A stretch of DNA of 9,323 bases. Source: an uncultured Syntrophobacteraceae bacterium (GTDB taxonomy: Bacteria > Desulfobacterota > Syntrophobacteria > Syntrophobacterales > Syntrophobacteraceae). The stretch is from NCBI GenBank assembly GCA_937889795.1, contig CALBZH010000776.1, positions 1-9,323 of the forward strand. Reading direction: 5' to 3'. The position numbers and the translations under genes are program-made. Shown here one piece after another: positions 4,850 to 9,323 of the stretch. The notes below the pieces were generated by a model. The model was not told the origin of the DNA, ran no database searches, and saw nothing but the letters and a program-made list of their open reading frames with translations. Every line of letters begins with the position of its first letter. Position 1 is the stretch's first letter.

Positions 4850-7800
4850 TTGACCCGCGCACCGTCCTGCTGGTGTTCTGCCTTTACGTGAGCGGCCTGT
4901 TTCTCGTTGCCCTCTGGGTCGAGAAGCGGTCCGCCACCGGGCGTAGCCCTGCCAACCATCCGCTTGTTTATTCGCTTTCCCTGGCGGTCTACTGCACCGC
5001 GTGGACTTACTACGGGAGCGTCGGCAAAGCAGCAACCTCCGGAATATTGTTTCTGCCAATCTATCGGGGCCCCACCATCGTGGTGCTGATCTGGTGTACC
5101 CTGCTGCGCAAGCTGGTTCGCCTCAAGACGATTCATCGAATCACCAGCATCGCCGATTTCTTGTCGGCCCGGTATGACAAATCCCAGCTGCTGGCCGCGC
5201 TGGTCACGGTCATAGCCATCATCGGGATCATGCCCTACATCGCCCTCCAGCTGAAAGCAATCATCTCTACCTTCATTCTCATCACAACCCCCATGGCCAT
5301 CGGGTCAACCTCCGGAGAGCTGCCGGTCAGCTGGATTACCCAGAACATCCCCGCGATTGTTGTGGTGCTGATGATTCTATTCAGCATCGTGATTGGGGTC
5401 CGACATCTGGATCCCACGGAGCGCCATGAAGGGATGATCATGGCACTGGCAGTGGAATGTCTCGTGAAGCTGGTGGCATTTTTGATCGTTGGGATCTTCG
5501 TAACCTATTTCCTCTTCGGTGGTCTCGGGGATATGTTCGAGAAAGCCCTGAACAGCAGTCACCGAAATCTGGTGAGCTTCTGGGGAATGAGCGGCACCTA
5601 TTACGCCACCTGGGCAAGTTATCTGGTGCTCTCCATGTCGGCGATCATTTGCCTGCCCAGACAGTTCCACGTGACGGTTGTGGAAAACCCCGATGAAAAG
5701 CACATTCTCACCGCCATGTGGTGCTTTCCCCTCTACATGATTCTCATCAATCTGTTCGTACTCCCCATTGCTCTGGGTGGAATCCTGGAGGGATGGCCCG
5801 TCGAGAGAGCCGACAACTTCGTTCTCATGATGCCGCTGCAGCATGGCAAACTGTGGCTGGCACTGCTGGTGTTCATGGGGGGAGTTTCGGCTGCGGCAGG
5901 GATGATCATGGTAAGCTCGGTGACTTTGGCCACCATGACGACCAATCACCTGCTTCTTCCCTGCGTCGAATGGGTCCCGCTTCTCGGAGGCCTCAAGCGC
6001 CACCTATTGAAGTGCCGCTGGGTGGTGGTCGCCGTGGTGATCAGTGTCGGCTTCTATCTGGAGGAGCGGATCTTCAGACCCGTTATGCTGGTCAACATCG
6101 GCTTGATCTCGTTTGCGGCATTTCTCCAGTTCGCCCCGGCGCTTGTCGGTGGCCTCTTCTGGCGCAAGGCGAACAAGACCGGAGCCCTGTGGGGCCTCAG
6201 CGCGGGATTCCTCATCTGGTCGTACACGCAGTTTCTGCCTTCTTTCGTTCGTAACGGCTGGCTGCCGGAATCTTTTATCGAGGATGGGCCCTTCGGTCTT
6301 CGGTTCCTGCGTCCCGAAACCCTGTTTGGATTATCCGGTCTCGATCCTCTCACCGTGACGGTCGTGTGGAGCATGTTTTTCAACGTTAGTCTTTTTGTCC
6401 TGGGCTCCCTGCTTTTCGAACAGACCGCCTCGGAGCAGAGTACCGCCGAAGAATTTGTGGGCGTCTTGAGCGAGACTCCTCCCATGCGCCCAGCGGTGGG
6501 ACGGGAAGCGTACATTGTCCTGGAAAAGACGATCCGCGAGATTCGAGATTTGTTCGAGCAGTATTTCCCGGAAGCGGAGGCGCTTGCCATGATCGACCGA
6601 TGCATCGACGAAGCGGGTGTCCGGGGCATGGCGACCATCACCATCGTCCAACTGGTGGAGCTACACAGCCGCGTCGAGAAACTGCTTGCGGGGGCGATCG
6701 GCTCCGCGGCTGCCTACAAGGCCGTGCGCCAACGGATGGTCCTCGGCACGCGGGAATCCCGGGAGCTTTCGGAAATCTACGGGGAAATCCTGGCCAACTT
6801 GAAGCTCACCCCCACCGAGCTCAAGGCAAAGATTGACTTCTACCAGGAGCGCGAGCACCTGCTGATCCGACAGGCTGCGGAGCTCGAAGAAAAGGTCATG
6901 GAGCTCGAACGGGAGATCTACGAGAGGAAGCGGGTGCAGAAAGCCCTGCTGGAGAGTGAGCGTCGGTTCCGGGGGCTGGTGGACACCATGAAGGAGGGCC
7001 TTGAGGTCGAGGACCAGGTCGGATTGATCACGTACGTCAATGATACCCTGTGCCGCATGTGGGGCTGCTCGCGGCAAAGCATCATCGGCAAGCCTTCGTC
7101 CCAGTTCCTGGAGAGTCTCCCCGCGTGTGCGGACAGGCCGGGCGTTTCCCCCGATCTCCCTTCAAGTGCGGAATCCTATGAAACAAGCTGGACCCGAACG
7201 GATGGCACCCAAATCACTTCGGTCGTGTCGTCCGTCCCCCTCTTCGATGCGGAAGGTCGCTATGAGGGCAGGTTTTCGGTGCTCACAGACATCTCGCACA
7301 TCAAGACCATTGAGCGTGAAAAGGCGAACCTCATTTCGATGTTCGCCCACGACATGCGGTCATCCCTGACCGGCATCCACGGGTTGGGGCTCCGTCTGTT
7401 AACCAAGGGTGAGCAGATGGATGACGTGCGCAAGACCGAATACCTGCGCATCATCAATCGGGAGGCCGCGAAACTCGAAGCGCTCGTCGACGACTTCCTG
7501 GAATTTTCCCGACTGGAAACCGGACGGCTGAAGCTCAACTTCAGGGCCCTGTCCCTGGACAAGGAGCTGATGGAGCTCTTTGAGATCTACGAGCAGCGGG
7601 CCTCCCAGAAGGACATGTCCCTGCGCCTCGAAATGGATGAGACGCTGCCGATCATCGAAGCGGATGTGAACCGATTGCGTCGGGTCTTCACCAACCTCCT
7701 CGATAACGCACTGAAGTTTTCCACCCCCAAGGGTGTCATCACTCTCTCCGCCAAGGACACACCCGATGAGGTGGTGGTCCGGGTGCAGGATGAAGGCATC

Positions 7801-8019
7801 GGGATCGACCCGACTGAGCTTCCATACATTTTCGACATCTTTCACCGCGCTCAGGGGGCTGAAAAGCGCGAAGGATACGGGATTGGGCTCGCCACGGTAA
7901 AAGCCATCGTTGAAGGACACGGGGGACGTGTCCGGGTCGAAAGTGAGCTCGGAAGAGGCTCGGTCTTTTCGGTGCATCTGCCGAAATCCAGCAAGGAAGA
8001 GGAAACCGATCCTGGGTGA
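4846..8019 (+). CDS. CbrA-like sensor histidine kinase: SLC5 transporter domain, STAC, PAS, HisKA, HATPase
   Basis: This is a 1057-residue fusion of a sodium/solute symporter-like membrane domain with a histidine kinase. Residues 1-525 form the SLC5 region of roughly 13 helices, with the N-terminal HPLVYSLSLAVYCTAWTYYG segment (38-57) typical of CbrA-type proteins and SIADFLSARYDKS (101-113) matching the symporter signature. A STAC-like linker follows (about 560-655) with the characteristic LLAGAIGSAAA (613-623). Next come a coiled coil (660-705), a PAS domain (about 705-818), HisKA with phosphoacceptor H835 in FAHDMRSSL, and an HATPase with N950/N954 (TNLLDN), the G1 box DEGIGI (982-987) and the G2 box GYGIGL (1010-1015). 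The usual H-box proline is replaced by serine. It probably senses, and may transport, a small solute at the inner membrane and phosphorylates a response regulator, none of which is encoded here. AGGGA at 4834-4838 lies seven bases before the ATG, inside the preceding small gene. The frame remains open back to 4540, but that part is the shadow of the small gene. The substrate cannot be read from the sequence. Confidence 0.92.
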   Translation: MIDPRTVLLVFCLYVSGLFLVALWVEKRSATGRSPANHPLVYSLSLAVYCTAWTYYGSVGKAATSGILFLPIYRGPTIVVLIWCTLLRKLVRLKTIHRITSIADFLSARYDKSQLLAALVTVIAIIGIMPYIALQLKAIISTFILITTPMAIGSTSGELPVSWITQNIPAIVVVLMILFSIVIGVRHLDPTERHEGMIMALAVECLVKLVAFLIVGIFVTYFLFGGLGDMFEKALNSSHRNLVSFWGMSGTYYATWASYLVLSMSAIICLPRQFHVTVVENPDEKHILTAMWCFPLYMILINLFVLPIALGGILEGWPVERADNFVLMMPLQHGKLWLALLVFMGGVSAAAGMIMVSSVTLATMTTNHLLLPCVEWVPLLGGLKRHLLKCRWVVVAVVISVGFYLEERIFRPVMLVNIGLISFAAFLQFAPALVGGLFWRKANKTGALWGLSAGFLIWSYTQFLPSFVRNGWLPESFIEDGPFGLRFLRPETLFGLSGLDPLTVTVVWSMFFNVSLFVLGSLLFEQTASEQSTAEEFVGVLSETPPMRPAVGREAYIVLEKTIREIRDLFEQYFPEAEALAMIDRCIDEAGVRGMATITIVQLVELHSRVEKLLAGAIGSAAAYKAVRQRMVLGTRESRELSEIYGEILANLKLTPTELKAKIDFYQEREHLLIRQAAELEEKVMELEREIYERKRVQKALLESERRFRGLVDTMKEGLEVEDQVGLITYVNDTLCRMWGCSRQSIIGKPSSQFLESLPACADRPGVSPDLPSSAESYETSWTRTDGTQITSVVSSVPLFDAEGRYEGRFSVLTDISHIKTIEREKANLISMFAHDMRSSLTGIHGLGLRLLTKGEQMDDVRKTEYLRIINREAAKLEALVDDFLEFSRLETGRLKLNFRALSLDKELMELFEIYEQRASQKDMSLRLEMDETLPIIEADVNRLRRVFTNLLDNALKFSTPKGVITLSAKDTPDEVVVRVQDEGIGIDPTELPYIFDIFHRAQGAEKREGYGIGLATVKAIVEGHGGRVRVESELGRGSVFSVHLPKSSKEEETDPG

Positions 8020-8035
8020 TGCTGATTGATGGGAT

Positions 8036-9178
8036 CTACAATCGCGTGAGCTCGTAGTCCCTGCGCCCGAGTCCAACCTGTTCCGCATAACGGAGCTGGT
8101 GCTCCCAGTCGATGTGCGGGTACACAGCCTTGACCTTATCGACGTTCGCCATCGGGTTGTCTTTGAGGCAGGAAGCCTCCAGGGCGGGCTGCCCGTTGAC
8201 CAGGTCCATGCACGCCTGATCGATGGCCACGGGATCTCTGGACGCAAGAATCCCGATGTCGGGCACGATCGGGGCGTCCGCGAAGGGATAGCAGTCGCAG
8301 GCGGGGGACACCTGAGTCACGAAGTTCACGTACAGTGCCCGGCCTTCCTTGTCCTTCACGGCCGCGACCGTATATTCCACCATCTTTTCCATGAATTGCA
8401 CCAGATCTTCCGCCCAGTCGATCTCCAAAGCCCCCTGAGGACAGGTATGAATGCAGCGGGCACACCCCACGCAGCACCTCTGGTCGATCACGGCCATTCG
8501 AGTGACCTCCGGCGCGGGTTTGGGGCTGTCCGCTGGACGGTCTACCAGATGGATGGCGTCATGGGCACATTGGTCCCGGCAGAGACCGCATCCGATGCAT
8601 TTTTCCAGGAGGAGCTTCGGCGCCACATCCGAATGCTGCGCCATCTTGCCGCGCCTTGATGCAGCCCCCATCCCGACGTTCTTGATGGCCCCTCCAAACC
8701 CCGAAGCTTCATGAAGTTTGAAATGAGCCACTGAAACCAGGGCAGCCGCATGCACAACCGCCGAACCGATATAAGCGGTCTCAAAGTGCTTGAGGGCCAC
8801 GGGAACGGCGACATCTTCCCGACCGTCGATCCCGTCGGCAATGATCAGCGGCGCACCCACGACCGAATAAGCAAACCCGTTCGAAACCGCCGTCCGGAGA
8901 TGGTCCACCGCATTCCCGCGGGTGCCCACATACAGGGTGGATGCATCGGTTAGAAACGGCTTGCCGCCCGCTTCTCGAACGGCGTCGATGATAGGCTGCA
9001 CGAAGAGGGGGCGAACAAAGGCCGTGTTCCCCCGCTCACCGAAGTGAATCTTGACGGCGGTCAGCCCGTTCTTCTTGGTGGCTTTCCGGATGCCTGCAGC
9101 CAGGACCAGCTCCCCGATTCGAGTGAGCAGGCTCTGATTCTGAGCTCTCAAATCAATAAAGAACACCTTGCTTGCCAT
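8036..9178 (-). CDS. DUF362 protein with two [4Fe-4S] ferredoxin motifs
   Basis: This is a 380-residue, probably cytoplasmic iron-sulfur protein. The N-terminal DUF362 part runs from ASKVFFIDLRA through AVKIHFGERGNTAFVRP (41-57), TDASTLYVGTRGNA (77-90) and AHFKLHEASGFGGAIKNVGMG (151-171), all family hallmarks. An inserted two-cluster ferredoxin unit follows: C194-x2-C197-x2-C200-x3-C204 (with Ala rather than Pro after the last Cys) and C236-x2-C239-x2-C242-x3-C246-P. The C-terminal part resumes with C294-D-C296 and the closing IVPDIGILASRDPVAIDQA. These proteins are widespread in anaerobes and annotated as ferredoxin-like; their reaction is not established to my knowledge. I chose ATG 9178 because homologues begin at M-x-x-KV-F/Y-F, with AGGA ten bases upstream. 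An in-frame TTG at 9208 has a better ribosome site (AAGGAG, nine bases away) and would add ten residues. The gene is convergent with the kinase gene, 16 bases apart, with no clear terminator between them. Confidence 0.93.
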   Translation of the reverse strand: MASKVFFIDLRAQNQSLLTRIGELVLAAGIRKATKKNGLTAVKIHFGERGNTAFVRPLFVQPIIDAVREAGGKPFLTDASTLYVGTRGNAVDHLRTAVSNGFAYSVVGAPLIIADGIDGREDVAVPVALKHFETAYIGSAVVHAAALVSVAHFKLHEASGFGGAIKNVGMGAASRRGKMAQHSDVAPKLLLEKCIGCGLCRDQCAHDAIHLVDRPADSPKPAPEVTRMAVIDQRCCVGCARCIHTCPQGALEIDWAEDLVQFMEKMVEYTVAAVKDKEGRALYVNFVTQVSPACDCYPFADAPIVPDIGILASRDPVAIDQACMDLVNGQPALEASCLKDNPMANVDKVKAVYPHIDWEHQLRYAEQVGLGRRDYELTRL

Positions 9179-9240
9179 CGATCGCGCGTCCTGTCGTTGT
9201 AGGTTCAAGATTGCATTCTCCTTCTCCCGGAGTGCTGGTC

Positions 9241-9270
9241 ATTCTACCGCCATCCATCCTGAAATGACAG
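9241..9270 (-). promoter_or_regulatory. Candidate promoter of the DUF362 gene
   Basis: On the minus strand TAGAAT (9246-9241) is a five-of-six match to the -10 box, and CTGTCA (9270-9265) with an 18-base spacer matches four of six -35 bases. The predicted start is near 9234, giving a leader of about 26 bases to TTG 9208 or 56 to ATG 9178. A CATCCTG direct repeat (9255-9261 and 9275-9281, 20 bases apart) and a small inverted repeat ACAGG/CCTGT (9267-9271, 9278-9282) overlap this area and could be an operator. The remaining bases to the window end at 9323 show nothing I can assign. Confidence 0.35.
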
Positions 9271-9323
9271 GGGGCATCCTGTGGGTTAAGGCGGTATGCA
9301 CCCGACTCAGGCCTCTCCCGTCT

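Noticed and set aside
5377..6003. 208-residue minus-strand frame rich in His and Glu
   Set aside because: It is antisense to the SLC5 membrane helices; His/Glu/Gln richness is the usual reverse shadow of hydrophobic codons.
8007..8036. GATCC/GGATC inverted repeat between the convergent kinase and DUF362 genes
   Set aside because: Only five pairs with a 19-base loop and no T tract; too weak to call a terminator.
7399..8247. 282-residue minus-strand reading frame opposite the kinase end and DUF362 end
   Set aside because: It lies antisense to clearly coding HisKA/HATPase sequence and spans two real genes; the translation has no recognisable domain.

Overview
This is a roughly 58-60% GC chromosomal window with tightly packed genes. 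The likely source is an anaerobic member of the Desulfobacterota (former Deltaproteobacteria), perhaps a Syntrophobacter-like lineage. That is an inference from three things: the DUF362 protein with two [4Fe-4S] motifs, the lipoprotein-type SppA with a fused transporter-kinase beside it, and the overall base composition. No rRNA, tRNA, insertion sequence, CRISPR array or phage gene is visible.

Layout. (1) Positions 1-1380 (+) hold the C-terminal half of a UPF0182 membrane protein cut by the window edge. (2) Positions 1404-1802 (-) hold a small DUF1992 protein, convergent with it, and the two stop codons sit in one 8-bp inverted repeat. (3) Positions 1803-2002 form a divergent intergenic region with a good -10 box for the DUF1992 gene and a 7-5-7 dyad. 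(4) Positions 2003-8019 (+) form a probable five-gene operon: a TrkA-N-like Rossmann protein with a cysteine cluster; a small GGDEF diguanylate cyclase with intact catalytic and inhibitory sites; an SppA-type S49 peptidase predicted to be a lipoprotein; a 71-residue two-helix membrane protein; and a 1057-residue SLC5-STAC-PAS histidine kinase whose ATG overlaps the stop of the small protein. (5) Positions 8036-9178 (-) hold a DUF362 ferredoxin-like protein, convergent with the kinase 16 bases away, with a candidate promoter upstream.

How the genes may work together. The operon puts three signalling or quality-control activities under one transcriptional direction. They are a possible nucleotide- or redox-binding protein paired with a c-di-GMP synthase, an envelope peptidase, and a transporter-coupled sensor kinase. 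The kinase with its overlapping small membrane protein resembles the Pseudomonas CbrX-CbrA arrangement, but no response regulator lies in the window. The part most worth a second look is this kinase plus microprotein, followed by the Cys-rich Rossmann/GGDEF pair.

Several coding starts were changed from the longest possible reading frame. The GGDEF gene starts at GTG 2758, not 1951. The kinase starts at ATG 4846, not 4540. DUF1992 starts at ATG 1802. For DUF362 the ATG at 9178 was preferred on family grounds, although a TTG at 9208 has the better ribosome binding site.
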